NCBI RefSeq assembly: GCF_008629675.1
Contig: NZ_VWOX01000009.1
Coordinates: 248,001 to 312,000 of the forward strand
DNA length: 64,000 nt
From: Roseiconus nitratireducens
GTDB taxonomy: Bacteria > Planctomycetota > Planctomycetia > Pirellulales > Pirellulaceae
Direction of reading: 5' to 3'
Numbering within the stretch: the first letter of the stretch is position 1; every line of letters starts with the position of its first letter. The notes beneath the pieces are model-generated. The model saw only the letters and a list, made by a program, of their open reading frames with translations, was not told where the DNA came from and did not search any database. Below are positions 1-10,624 of the stretch, one piece after another. A program made the translations under genes and the position numbers.

Positions 1-884
1 CCGCCTATCTGGGCGACGCCTATTCGCCCTTCGCCGTCACCGGTGATCCGAACTCGCCCGACTTCGTCGTTCCCAATATCGGGCTGACCGATTCGCATCA
101 GGTCCGGCGACTGAATCGGCGCGTCGACCTGCGGCAAAAGCTGGACGACTTGTCGCGGGCATTCGACGAGTACGGCCAGGCCGGAACGCTGGACGAATTT
201 GAATCCCAGGCGATGGCGCTGCTGACCAATCCCGAAACCAAACAGGCGTTCGACCTGAGCCAAGAAGACGACGCCACGCGGGACCGCTATGGCCGCAACA
301 CTTGGGGACAACAATTGCTGCTGGCCCGCCGGCTTGTCGAAGCGGGCGTGGAGGTGTTGACAAGCAGCTTGCGGGGTCCGCTGTGCGGCCGGGTCCAGAA
401 CTGGGACGATCACGCGGTCAATCATCACGTCTTTGATGCCCTCAGATTCCGCGCCGCGGCCTACGACCAAGCGGTCACCGCCCTGATCGAAGACATTCAC
501 GAGCGCGGTCTGCAGGACCGCGTCCTGGTGGTGGTGACGGGGGAGTTCGGTCGGACCCCCAAGATCAGCCATCAGCCCAGCACCGGCGCCGGAAACGCCA
601 GTGCGCCCGCCGGCACCCAGCAACCCGGACGTGATCACTGGCCGCGCGCGTTTTCTAATCTGTGGGCCGGAGGCGGAATCCAGCCGGGACAATGCATCGG
701 CGCGACGGATCGACGCGGCGAAGACGTGATCGAACGGCACTGCGGTCCCGGCGACTTCCTGGCCACCCTTTACCATCACCTGGGAATCGACGCTTCCAAC
801 GTCTTCCTGGAAGATTTCAACGGTCGACCGACGCCGATCGTTGATCACGGAAGACCGATCAAGGAGTTGATGCGTTCGACGTAA
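1..884 (+). CDS. DUF1501 family protein, C-terminal part (5' truncated by window edge)
   Basis: The reading frame is open from position 3 and continues in frame into the first visible ATG at 150, so this is the end of a gene that starts outside the window. The protein resembles the DUF1501 family, secreted proteins very common in planctomycetes and related to the alkaline phosphatase/sulfatase fold. Recognisable family stretches are VVVTGEFGRTPK, the GRDHWP block, and the late GDFLATLYHHLGID segment. Function in the family is not established; in planctomycetes these genes commonly pair with DUF1549/DUF1553 cytochrome-domain genes, which would lie upstream here. The stop is TAA at 882-884. Confidence 0.9.
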   Translation, partial: AYLGDAYSPFAVTGDPNSPDFVVPNIGLTDSHQVRRLNRRVDLRQKLDDLSRAFDEYGQAGTLDEFESQAMALLTNPETKQAFDLSQEDDATRDRYGRNTWGQQLLLARRLVEAGVEVLTSSLRGPLCGRVQNWDDHAVNHHVFDALRFRAAAYDQAVTALIEDIHERGLQDRVLVVVTGEFGRTPKISHQPSTGAGNASAPAGTQQPGRDHWPRAFSNLWAGGGIQPGQCIGATDRRGEDVIERHCGPGDFLATLYHHLGIDASNVFLEDFNGRPTPIVDHGRPIKELMRST

Positions 885-1038
885 AACCTCCGCAGCTTTG
901 GAAGGTTCCTTACGAATTGCCGGCCAGATTCGCCAAGGCGGCGCGCCAAGTGCAGGTAAAAAACTTCGTGGAACGAGCTTTTCTGGCACGGTCTCCACGC
1001 TGGAACGATTCACAACTCCGCTTTGACCGAACTGAACG

Positions 1039-1557
1039 ATGAGTACAAAACAGACGATGAGCACGAAAGAACTGACGGCCGTGGATGTGATGTCTTCGGC
1101 CGTGCGGACGGTCCCGTCCGACATGACGCTACCGGATTTGGAGAAGGAGCTGATCCGGGAAAAAGTCAGCGGGTTTCCGGTTGTCGATCAAGGAAAGCTT
1201 GTCGGCGTCGTGTCTCGGGCAGACGTCGTTCGTCAGATTTGCGCCGAACGAAGTGTGGCCGAGTACGTGTCCGATTTTCACTTCGACGAAACCGGCTTCT
1301 TTGAAGACAAGATGGAATCATTCAAGGACATCGCGGATCGTGTCGGTGAGCGAATCGAAAGTTTGAAAGTGGGGGACGTGATGATCAAAGACCCGCTGAC
1401 GGTGCCAACCGGGATGCCGGTCGAACGGGTAGCCAAACAGTTCATGGAGCACCGTGTGCACCGTTTCCCAGTCACCGACCATGGCGATCTGGTCGGCATC
1501 GTCACGACTTCGGACTTGGTCCGTCTGATTGCCGACCGGCGATTGGTGACATCCTGA
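1039..1557 (+). CDS. Two-CBS-domain protein
   Basis: A 172-residue cytoplasmic protein made almost wholly of two CBS domains, at about residues 13-70 and 112-170. Both carry the usual pattern of a short V-x-D-V-M start (AVDVMSS and VGDVMIKDPLTVP) and a G-x-V-S/T-x-x-D-hydrophobic end (VGVVSRADVVR and VGIVTTSDLVR). CBS pairs (Bateman modules) bind adenine nucleotides or similar ligands and act as sensors. No catalytic domain is attached, so a stand-alone regulatory subunit is likely. The start is uncertain: ATG at 1039 and ATG at 1057 both give MSTK-type N-termini. It appears monocistronic. Confidence 0.9.
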   Translation: MSTKQTMSTKELTAVDVMSSAVRTVPSDMTLPDLEKELIREKVSGFPVVDQGKLVGVVSRADVVRQICAERSVAEYVSDFHFDETGFFEDKMESFKDIADRVGERIESLKVGDVMIKDPLTVPTGMPVERVAKQFMEHRVHRFPVTDHGDLVGIVTTSDLVRLIADRRLVTS

Positions 1558-1696
1558 AATCCGCAGCCGGCCGGCCTTCGTCGATTCGTTGCGTCGCAAA
1601 CGAAACGTCAGCGGAATGGCTGCCGGAACTCTCTCGCGTCCAAGTGGCCTTCGGCAAGCAACCCCGCCGGGAAAGTCATCGCGACGCCTGGGCGAA

Positions 1697-2545
<849 letters not shown>

Positions 2546-2717
2546 GGGATCGTTCCTGGGTTGAATGTGAAGTAGCCCCGTGAAATGGCTGATACTTCAC
2601 GCCCGAAATCGATCCTTCCGTCCCGCCAAAAAAAATGCCAATGCGGCCTCTTCGCCGGAAAATTGCCGAAGCAACGTCTGCGGCCCGTCTCGGATCGCCC
2701 GCATCCCAGGTCACTCC

Positions 2718-4145
2718 TCAACCGCCGTCCAGCTTCTGCAAATCGGCTCGGCTGTCTTCATACGTTTCACAAAAAGCCAGTGCCCTCGGGTCGGGTTCCC
2801 GTCCCCAGATCCGGCAAGCCTGTTCGTAAAGCCCCGGCCACCAATTGCGGTGTTCGGTCAATCCTTGTTCGCGGTACTCGCGCCAATGACTGAGCACCTT
2901 CGTCCAGCAGCGGTCGCCGTACTGAAGTGACTCATTGAGCGAAGCAAATCGGGGAACGTACCAATGCCGGCCGATCTGGGCGTGCAAGACTTCATCGGCC
3001 CAATCAAAGTCCTGAAAAAGTGCCGAAAGCGGATCACCACTCTCCTTAGCGACCTCCCACTCGTATCGTTTTCCCGTCCGTGGCATCAATCCCTGCTCGA
3101 TAAAGAACAACACGCCGTGCCGCTCCCTGGCATCCAGCTGCAAGTTCAGGTTTCGTGACCATGTAAAATTGATCGGGATCTGACGCCAATCGATTCCCTG
3201 CGACACAAACCCGACCTCGCCCATCATGGCGTGCCGCGCTTCGTCCCAAAGCTGTCGCGACATCTCCTGGTGAAACTCCCAAGGCTCCTCGTTCTTTAAC
3301 TCCACCAGAATGCTCGCCATCATTTCCGGAACATCCAACTCGCGAAGCCGCTTGTAATACATCATCAGCGTCTTATCACGCGCTGAAAAATTCGGGTCGT
3401 ACAGAAAAGCCTCCGGGTTGACGCCGGCGTTGTACGGATCGATGAACCGTTCATCCCGTCGCGGTTCCTTTTCGAACGTGACCGGCTGTTCCGCTCGATA
3501 CGGTTCGGGAATCTCGCCGTCGGGTGCCGCGGTCCCATCGATGCTGCCGGCGGCCGCAAGGCACTTCGTCAAAAACTCTTGCCACGGTTCCAGGTTCGGC
3601 TGTTGCCGCGCGTCGATCAGGCACCGGATCGCTTGCCGTCCAAATTCCAAGACGTCGGTCAATTCGAATTGCATCAACCGAGCAATCCGCACCGTCGGCG
3701 CGTCGGCCAGCGGATGTGCGTCTCGCTGCAACCGCTCGCAAGCGGCCAGCAACTCAGGCAAGACAACCTGATAGACTCCGACCAACAGCTCGTCGCCCGT
3801 GGCCCCATCGATCTGGTCATGCATCCGTTCCAGCGCCGCGTGCGGAACGTCCTCCAAACCCAATGGCGGTTCGCGCATTTCTCCGACGCGACGTCGCAGC
3901 AGCGTCACCTGTTCGGACAGCACGTAGGCATGGTGGCTGAACGCCATTTTCAATTCATAGATGGGCTCGCCGGTGATCCGCGCGGTCAACGATTCATGCA
4001 ACCGCTTGAAGCTGTAGTGCAACCGCTTCAACCGGGCGACACTCTCCTCCAAACTCCAATCGCTTTCGGCGGCTCGTTGCAGCGAGCACAGCCCGGCGAG
4101 CGGCGGAAGGGATTGGTAGGTTTCGTATTGGCTGGGATCAAGCAT
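2718..4145 (-). CDS. Ferritin-like superfamily protein
   Basis: A 475-residue protein when started at the ATG at 4145 (MLDPSQYETYQSL). A longer open frame reaches 4547, but that part is low-complexity and would overlap the divergent hydrolase gene, so I rejected it. The C-terminal half resembles ferritin-like diiron helical bundles: an E-rich helix (VELKNEEPWEFHQEMSRQ) leads into DEARHAMMGE, the classic E/D-x-x-R-H metal-ligand pattern, with another acidic helix (DWADEVLHAQIGRHW) later. DUF455-like proteins have this pattern. The N-terminal 200 residues are helical and unrecognised. No signal peptide, so cytoplasmic. Divergently transcribed from the next gene across about 280 bp. Confidence 0.75.
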   Translation of the reverse strand: MLDPSQYETYQSLPPLAGLCSLQRAAESDWSLEESVARLKRLHYSFKRLHESLTARITGEPIYELKMAFSHHAYVLSEQVTLLRRRVGEMREPPLGLEDVPHAALERMHDQIDGATGDELLVGVYQVVLPELLAACERLQRDAHPLADAPTVRIARLMQFELTDVLEFGRQAIRCLIDARQQPNLEPWQEFLTKCLAAAGSIDGTAAPDGEIPEPYRAEQPVTFEKEPRRDERFIDPYNAGVNPEAFLYDPNFSARDKTLMMYYKRLRELDVPEMMASILVELKNEEPWEFHQEMSRQLWDEARHAMMGEVGFVSQGIDWRQIPINFTWSRNLNLQLDARERHGVLFFIEQGLMPRTGKRYEWEVAKESGDPLSALFQDFDWADEVLHAQIGRHWYVPRFASLNESLQYGDRCWTKVLSHWREYREQGLTEHRNWWPGLYEQACRIWGREPDPRALAFCETYEDSRADLQKLDGG

Positions 4146-4428
4146 GGTTTCGATCCGATCAGGCAGAGTCTGCGATGGGGAAGCAATGGGCGAGGCGATG
4201 CCGGTTGATGGCGATGGGAACACCGGCCAAATCGTTTGGCCTTGGAGCACAGCCACCGGCAGGCGACGGCAGTTACATTGAAGCAAAACGCATCGGCTGC
4301 TCATTGCCAATCGGCGCTGTTCACCCCAACCACCGTCGGCGATCCAATGTACCGCACGTCGCGGCGCCGACGCGTCCGCACGGTGGGCGATCACGGTCCT
4401 GCAAAAAAGAAACCCGAAGGAAAACATT

Positions 4429-6801
4429 GTGAACTTGCATCGCCTTGGGATTTTGATGCCGCGATTGATCGTCGCTTTCGCACTGTTATCCGTCGTCCCA
4501 CCCTCAACAGCATCCGAGACGCTCCCGGGAACCCGACCGTTGACCACCGGTGACCCGCTGGATGAACAGATGGTTGCGGGAATCGACCGATTCGTGATGC
4601 GGCGGATCCGCCAAGAACGTGACCTGCGACCAGGACGTTGGCGATTGGATTTTGACAGTCTGGAGAGCTATCAGCGGAGCTTGGCAACTTATCGCGACAG
4701 ATTGCGGGAATTGATCGGCGCGGTCGGCAACCGCCCGGACGCGGCCGGTTTGGAATTGATAGCGACGACCATCCAGGATGCGCAGGTCGCCCAGAACACC
4801 GCCATGACAATCACCGCGGTTCGCTGGCCGGTCCAAGATGCGATCACCGCCGAGGGATTGTTCTTGCGTCCCACGGATTCTCCGGTGGCCAGGGTCGTCG
4901 CCATTCCGGATGCGGACTGGACGCCCGAAATGGTCAGCGGCTTGACCGAATCACCTTCACGGTTTGCCGCGGATCTGGCGTCGCTCGGTTGCGAGGTGCT
5001 GGTGCCAACGCTGATCGACCGCGACGTCCGGTTCAGCAAGAACGACGCCATCGGACGAAAGACGAACCTGCCGCATCGTGAGTTCGTTTACCGCACCGGC
5101 TTCGAAGTGGGGCGTCACATCATCGGATACGAAGTCAACAAGGTGCTGGCCGCCGTCGATCAGTTGGAATTGCGGAACCGCAATGATCAAAGAAATCTCC
5201 CGATCGTCGTGATGGGTGTGGGGGAAGGCGGACTGCTCGCGTTGCACAGCGGCGCGCTGGACACACGGATCGCTGCCACGGTCGTCAGCGGGTACTTCGA
5301 TCAACGCGAAAGAGTCTGGCAGGAACCGATCTACCGGAATGTCTGGGACCAATTGACGCTCTTTGGTGATGCGGAGATCGCAGGAATGATCGCCCCGCGG
5401 CATTTGCTGATCGAATCCGGGAGCGCGTCACCCGAAGTCGACGGACCGCCCCAGACGGAACTGCGAAACATTGCGGCTCCGGGTCAGATTCGTCGTCCCG
5501 ATCCGGCCTCCGTCGCCGTTGAACTGGAGCGTGCGTCCAAACGCTGGCAACGACTGCGTGACGTCGCGCCCTCGCAAATCGGTGCAATCGAGAGGCAGGT
5601 TTCCACGTCCGCCCCGTTGTCGTTGCCGGTGACCAGGGACGTGCTGCGAATGTTGGATGTGCCAATGCACTCCGTCGACGCGGACGCAGGGACGCTGTCC
5701 GACTCGCGAACGGGTTTCTCGGCAGCTCACCGGCAACGGCGGCAACTGCGAGAACTGGTCGCGGACACCCAGCGGGTTTTGCGGAGCTGCCACCGGGAAC
5801 GTGAACGTCGATTCGAAGCGGCCGACCGAGCGTCGGCGGACCGCTGGGACCAGACATCCCAGGTCCTTCGAGAACAAGTTCACCAGGAACTGTTCGGCCA
5901 ATTGCCCGTGCCGACGATGGATCCCGATCCCCGATCCAGGTTGATCCTCCAGACGGACGATTTCATCGGCTACGAGATCTCGTTGGACGTCTATCCGGAT
6001 GTGATCGCCGCGGGGATCCTGCTGTTGCCCACGGGGATGAACCCCGGTGAGCGTCGCCCCGTCGTGGTTTGCCAGCACGGCCTGGAGGGCACACCGATGG
6101 AGACAATCGACGGACCGGGGTCCAAGGCGTACCGCGCCTACAAGTCATTCAGCGCCCAACTGGCCCGCCGCGGATTCATCGTCTACGCGCCCCAGAACCC
6201 GTACCGGGGCGGCGATGCCTTTCGCGTGCTTCAGCGAAAATCGAACCCGATCGGGCTTTCACTCTTCAGCTACATCATCGAACAACACCGGGTCGCGTTG
6301 CGGTGGCTGGCGACATTGCCCCACGTGGATTCGCAACGCATCGGTTTCTATGGGCTTTCCTACGGCGGCAAAACAGCGATGCGCGTCCCGATGGTGCTGA
6401 GGCCGCAAGCGGGGCAACCGGGCTACTGCCTGTCAATCTGCAGCGGTGATTTCAACGAATGGGTTGCCAAGAACGTTTCGGTCGATGCGCCCTTCAGCTA
6501 CCTGTGGACCGGGGAGTACGAGATTTACGAGTGGAATATGGGGCACGTCGCCAACTACGCCGAACTGGGCATGCTGATCGCGCCACGCCCCTTCATGGTG
6601 GAGCGGGGTCATTCCGATGGCGTGGCGATCGACGAATGGGTGGCTTGGGAATACGCAAAAGTCCGCCGGCACTACGACCAATTGGGAATCGGTGACCGAA
6701 CCGAAATCGAATTCTTTGACGGCCCGCACACCATCCACGGCCAACGCAGCTTCGACTTTTTGCAACGACACCTGGATTGGAGGCAAGTTCAGGCCCCGTA
6801 G
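4429..6801 (+). CDS. Secreted two-domain alpha/beta hydrolase (acetylxylan esterase/dienelactone hydrolase type)
   Basis: About 790 residues with a signal peptide (hydrophobic stretch ending PSTASE). The start is either GTG at 4429 or ATG at 4456; the ATG gives a tidy signal peptide. There are two hydrolase-like halves. The second is complete: nucleophile elbow GLSYGG with Ser644, and a late GPHTIHG containing the likely catalytic His (767 or 770); IVYAPQNPYRGGDAF is typical of planctomycete esterases of this group. The first half has GVGEGG where the nucleophile motif should be, with Gly265 in place of Ser, so it is probably non-catalytic. Probable role: extracellular or periplasmic ester hydrolysis on polysaccharides or similar substrates. 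Confidence 0.8.
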   Translation: MNLHRLGILMPRLIVAFALLSVVPPSTASETLPGTRPLTTGDPLDEQMVAGIDRFVMRRIRQERDLRPGRWRLDFDSLESYQRSLATYRDRLRELIGAVGNRPDAAGLELIATTIQDAQVAQNTAMTITAVRWPVQDAITAEGLFLRPTDSPVARVVAIPDADWTPEMVSGLTESPSRFAADLASLGCEVLVPTLIDRDVRFSKNDAIGRKTNLPHREFVYRTGFEVGRHIIGYEVNKVLAAVDQLELRNRNDQRNLPIVVMGVGEGGLLALHSGALDTRIAATVVSGYFDQRERVWQEPIYRNVWDQLTLFGDAEIAGMIAPRHLLIESGSASPEVDGPPQTELRNIAAPGQIRRPDPASVAVELERASKRWQRLRDVAPSQIGAIERQVSTSAPLSLPVTRDVLRMLDVPMHSVDADAGTLSDSRTGFSAAHRQRRQLRELVADTQRVLRSCHRERERRFEAADRASADRWDQTSQVLREQVHQELFGQLPVPTMDPDPRSRLILQTDDFIGYEISLDVYPDVIAAGILLLPTGMNPGERRPVVVCQHGLEGTPMETIDGPGSKAYRAYKSFSAQLARRGFIVYAPQNPYRGGDAFRVLQRKSNPIGLSLFSYIIEQHRVALRWLATLPHVDSQRIGFYGLSYGGKTAMRVPMVLRPQAGQPGYCLSICSGDFNEWVAKNVSVDAPFSYLWTGEYEIYEWNMGHVANYAELGMLIAPRPFMVERGHSDGVAIDEWVAWEYAKVRRHYDQLGIGDRTEIEFFDGPHTIHGQRSFDFLQRHLDWRQVQAP

Positions 6802-6870
6802 CCATCGCGCGTTCACAATCGTGTAGACTGCCCCGGTCGCCTCCGCCCCTTCTTCTGGCCGCCCCACGCC

Positions 6871-9417
6871 ATGCCACGTTCCGTGTCCCGCGTTCTCTTT
6901 TCTCTCGCGTTCGGTCTGCTGTTCCAAGCCTGGGGTTCCATAGCAGCGGCCCAATCAACGGCAGCGGCCCAATCGCAATCGGCCCAACCCGAAACCAACT
7001 TGCTGGTTTCCCCGGCGACCCCGGCCCGCAACGTCACCGGTCGCTGGGCCACCATGAGTGTCACCGGCGCGAATCGATCCGATACCGACGCCGTCGAAAC
7101 AGCGGTCGTGATGCTGGGCGACGCAACGAACCAGCAGTTCGCGCGAGAGTTCTGGATTCCCGCGAAGGCCAAACGTCAATCGTGGCTGCCCGTTCGGATC
7201 CCCGAGGACATCCCGATGGGGCAAAGCCAATTGACGATGTCGTCGATTCACCTGAAACAGACTGACGGCGGTGAAGCCTTTCAGAACAATGCCGTGGGGA
7301 TGCCCACCAGCACCCGATCGCTGCTGCTTTCCTGGGAATCTTCGCGCACCGGAGTTCTGTTGGAACCGTCCGACCCCGACCAAGGGACGGACGAGCGAAT
7401 GGATCAACTGCTGAGAACCATTTACGCCGCGCGCGATTCCCTGGGAGTCTCTAACCAAGATCTGGGGATCGTCAACTTCAGCGGATCCTTCCTGCCACCG
7501 GTTCCCAAGCCGTTGGACCCTTTGGATCAATTGGTGATCGCGGGCGATCAGATGCTGTTGGATTCGAGCGCCGTCACGCAGATCCGCTCGTGGGTCCATT
7601 CTGGCGGAAGACTCTGGGTCATGATGGACCAGATCGATTTCGATGCGGCCCGCGCCCTGGTCGACGGCCTGGAGACATTCAGCCCGGTGGACCACGTCGA
7701 ATTGAATTCGTTGGCGTTGCGGCAGTCCAGCCAACTGGCTCCGAGCGACGAGGCGACCGTCGACGAGTGGACATCCGAGAAGCCGGCCAAGCTGCTTCGC
7801 TGTCTGGTCGAATCCGGTGAAGTCGCGTACCGCGTTGACGGTTGGCCGGCGGCCGTCTGGCTCCCATTCGGAGAAGGCGAGATTCTGTTGACGACCCTGG
7901 AAGCCAACGGTTGGATCCATCCCGACCGCCCCACGACAGCCCTCCAGACACTCGCGACACGTTTCTTCGTCGCACGACTGGAACCGGTACAACCGAGTCT
8001 GGAATTGGCAACTTCGTTAAGCGACCAGATCGGATATCAGATCCCGCAGCGATCGGTCATCGCGCTCGTGCTTGGGTTTCATCTGCTGGTTCTCCTGGGT
8101 GCCGGGATTGTTTTGATGCAGCGTCATGCGTTGCACCACCTGGCGTGGCTGGTTCCTGCGACCGGAGTGCTGGGCACCGCGGCGCTGCTGTGGATCGGCA
8201 CCCGGCAAACGTCGGTCGTTCCGGCGACAATCGCCACCGCCCAGGTCACGCAAGTGTTGCCGGGCGGTTCCGAAGGCCGCGTCGCGACGGTCGCCGCCAT
8301 CTACAGTGGACAAAGCCAGATGCTGGAATTGTCCGCATCGCCGCAAACGACCACACGATTGCCCGACCTGGAAGCGTCCAGCGAAATGCGGCGCTTGGTT
8401 TGGGATGACAGCGGACGATCCAATTGGCAATTCGTGTCGCAACCGCCCGGCGTGGTGCGACAGGTGCGTGCCGACTCCACCGCCCTGTTCCCACGCCCCT
8501 GGATGCTACGCGGGACCTTCGGCCGCGACGGGTTCGAGTCTCGTTTGATCGGCTTGGAAGGCAAGCAGATGGACGACGGAGTGATCGTTGCCCTCGGACG
8601 TCCGACGCTTGCGGTCGACGTTAACAGCGAATCAACCGCCGCCAGCGGCTTTGATGACGTGATGTCGCCCGACCAGTTCATTGACGACACGTTGCTCAGC
8701 GATGTTCAGCGCCGGCGGCAACAACACCTCCGCGAACTGATGTCGGATGAACCACCGTTGATCGGTCCCACACCGACGCTGCTCGCCTGGACGGACCCGC
8801 TTGGTGGCGGCGTGACCATCGGCGGTGACTTCAACCGCAAAGGTTCGATGCTGGCCGTCGTTCCGGTCGAACTGGAACGCCCGTCGGCCGACACGCCGTT
8901 CCGCGTCCCGGCCAGTTTCGTGCGGCTGGAATCCGTCGGCAGCGGAAGCGGCACGACCTCTTTCTTCAATTCGGAAACGGGCAAGTGGCTGGCCGAAATG
9001 AATCAGCCCACTCAGACCGTGCTACGGTGCGTGCCGCCCTCGGTCCTGCTGCCCTGCCGACTGTCGCGGGCGGTCATGGAAATCAAGATCAAGGCCCCCT
9101 CGCGGCAATTGGAAATCCAAGGCCGTGTCGACGGCGAATTCGTCACGCTGCACCGTGTGAGCAATCCGGCAGGCGTGTTGCGTTTCGAAATCGATCAAAC
9201 CGATTCGCTGCAACTGGATGCCGACGGCGGACTGGTCATCGCGATCGCGGTGTCGGAAACGGCCGAACAGCGGGAAGCCGCCGAAGAAGAATTATCGGCA
9301 GCGGACGAAGCGGACTCGGACGAATCCGATGACGATCGCGACACCGACCCGGCTCCCATCCGCAGCCCGTGGCAAATCGATTACCTCCACGTCAACCTGG
9401 AAGGAATAACCCTGTGA
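6871..9417 (+). CDS. Exported membrane protein of unknown function next to an ABC exporter
   Basis: 848 residues: a cleavable-looking signal peptide (LLFQAWGSIAAAQS), an extracytoplasmic region of about 360 residues, two membrane helices at roughly 394-414 and 425-446, then a second region of about 400 residues ending in a highly acidic tail (EADSDESDDDRDTD). The first region includes a stretch (LIVIAGDQMLLD-like, GGRLWVMMDQ) reminiscent of the glutamine-amidotransferase-like folds in GldG and BatD-type membrane proteins, but I cannot assign a family. It stands 118 bp upstream of the ABC ATPase on the same strand, so it may be the accessory subunit of that exporter. Confidence 0.75.
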   Translation: MPRSVSRVLFSLAFGLLFQAWGSIAAAQSTAAAQSQSAQPETNLLVSPATPARNVTGRWATMSVTGANRSDTDAVETAVVMLGDATNQQFAREFWIPAKAKRQSWLPVRIPEDIPMGQSQLTMSSIHLKQTDGGEAFQNNAVGMPTSTRSLLLSWESSRTGVLLEPSDPDQGTDERMDQLLRTIYAARDSLGVSNQDLGIVNFSGSFLPPVPKPLDPLDQLVIAGDQMLLDSSAVTQIRSWVHSGGRLWVMMDQIDFDAARALVDGLETFSPVDHVELNSLALRQSSQLAPSDEATVDEWTSEKPAKLLRCLVESGEVAYRVDGWPAAVWLPFGEGEILLTTLEANGWIHPDRPTTALQTLATRFFVARLEPVQPSLELATSLSDQIGYQIPQRSVIALVLGFHLLVLLGAGIVLMQRHALHHLAWLVPATGVLGTAALLWIGTRQTSVVPATIATAQVTQVLPGGSEGRVATVAAIYSGQSQMLELSASPQTTTRLPDLEASSEMRRLVWDDSGRSNWQFVSQPPGVVRQVRADSTALFPRPWMLRGTFGRDGFESRLIGLEGKQMDDGVIVALGRPTLAVDVNSESTAASGFDDVMSPDQFIDDTLLSDVQRRRQQHLRELMSDEPPLIGPTPTLLAWTDPLGGGVTIGGDFNRKGSMLAVVPVELERPSADTPFRVPASFVRLESVGSGSGTTSFFNSETGKWLAEMNQPTQTVLRCVPPSVLLPCRLSRAVMEIKIKAPSRQLEIQGRVDGEFVTLHRVSNPAGVLRFEIDQTDSLQLDADGGLVIAIAVSETAEQREAAEEELSAADEADSDESDDDRDTDPAPIRSPWQIDYLHVNLEGITL

Positions 9418-9535
9418 CCGTGCGAATCGTGACCTCGCGAGTTTTCGCGTCACCGCTAACCGGCTACGTGCCACCGGGCTGTCGCCTCTTAGCGCGAATG
9501 TCCGCATCGGACGATCCTGACCACGGGAGGCGACC

Positions 9536-10624
9536 GTGACCGATCCCGAAGTGGTTGTCCAAACACACGACCTGACCAAACAGTACGGCGAATTCACCGC
9601 CCTGGACTCCCTGTCGATGCAAGTCGGTCGAGGACAGATCCTGGGCTTCATCGGCCCCAACGGCGCCGGGAAAACAACGACCATCCGAATTCTGGTTGGG
9701 TTGCTCAAGCCGACCAGCGGCAGCGCCAGCATTGCCGGAGCCGACTGTCTGCAGGATGCCCGCAAGATCCGACGATTGGTCGGCTACATGCCCGACGACT
9801 TCGGTTCCTACAACAACATGCGCGTCAGCGAGTACCTGGATTTTTTCGGCGCCGCGTACGGCATCGGCCGGCGGCGGCGGACCGAGCGCATCGACGAAGT
9901 CCTGGAAATCACGCACGCCTCGCACATGAAGGACCTGTTCGTCGATGCGCTCAGCCGTGGGATGCAACAGAAGGTTGCCATCGCCCGAACCTTGATGCAC
10001 GACCCCCAGGTGTTGATCCTGGATGAACCGGCCAACGGACTTGATCCGCAAGCGCGCATCGAAATGCGTGGCATGCTGCTGCGGCTCTCTGGCTTGGGTA
10101 AGACATTGATCGTGACCAGTCACATCCTGCCCGAACTGGCTCGTGTTTGTGATCTGGTGGCGATGATCACGAAAGGCAAATTGCGTGCATTCGGCACCGT
10201 GGACGACATCATGCGAAACGTCCGCCAGCGGCGCACGTTTGAGATCCTGTTGTTGCAGCACGATCAGGTCGATCGCGTCGCGGCCCTGGTGCGAGACTGG
10301 TTTCAACAACACGCGGCGCAGGAGACTTCGGGCCAGACGGATGTGACCGGGGCCGAAGCCGAAATGATGGTTCGATTCTCCACCAGCCTGAACGATCAAG
10401 CCATTTCACCGCTACTCGGGCACCTGGTCAGCCGAGGCGAGCCGGTCGCACAGTTCCGGGAAGTCACGGCGGACCTGGAAGACGCGTTCCTGTCCGTGGC
10501 GGGATCCGATGACACGACGCCCGGAAGTGATTCCCAGGCCGCCGCAGACGCCACCGAAGCCGCCGCCGCGGAACGTCGATCGTCGCACCCGACCGGGCCG
10601 ACGAAGGAGACACCTTCGCGATGA
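9536..10624 (+). CDS. ABC transporter ATP-binding protein
   Basis: 362 residues, GTG start with a GGGAGG ribosome site five bases upstream. Walker A is GPNGAGKT (residues 40-47), the signature is LSRGMQQ (139-145), Walker B is VLILDEP (159-165) followed by ANGLDP, and a switch His is visible in VTSHILPEL. This is the CcmA/NatA-like class that pairs with ABC-2 membrane proteins. The last 80 residues form an extra domain with a low-complexity Ala/Thr-rich tail. Its stop overlaps the start of the permease (ATGA at 10621), so the two are translationally coupled and form one exporter. Confidence 0.95.
   Translation: MTDPEVVVQTHDLTKQYGEFTALDSLSMQVGRGQILGFIGPNGAGKTTTIRILVGLLKPTSGSASIAGADCLQDARKIRRLVGYMPDDFGSYNNMRVSEYLDFFGAAYGIGRRRRTERIDEVLEITHASHMKDLFVDALSRGMQQKVAIARTLMHDPQVLILDEPANGLDPQARIEMRGMLLRLSGLGKTLIVTSHILPELARVCDLVAMITKGKLRAFGTVDDIMRNVRQRRTFEILLLQHDQVDRVAALVRDWFQQHAAQETSGQTDVTGAEAEMMVRFSTSLNDQAISPLLGHLVSRGEPVAQFREVTADLEDAFLSVAGSDDTTPGSDSQAAADATEAAAAERRSSHPTGPTKETPSR

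Noticed and set aside
2620..2650. Intrinsic terminator after the ferritin-like gene
   Set aside because: A run of eight T on the minus strand is present, but the preceding stem is only about three base pairs.
4146..4547. N-terminal extension of the ferritin-like protein
   Set aside because: It would overlap the start of the divergent hydrolase gene and reads as Arg-rich low-complexity sequence, whereas ATG 4145 begins normal protein sequence.
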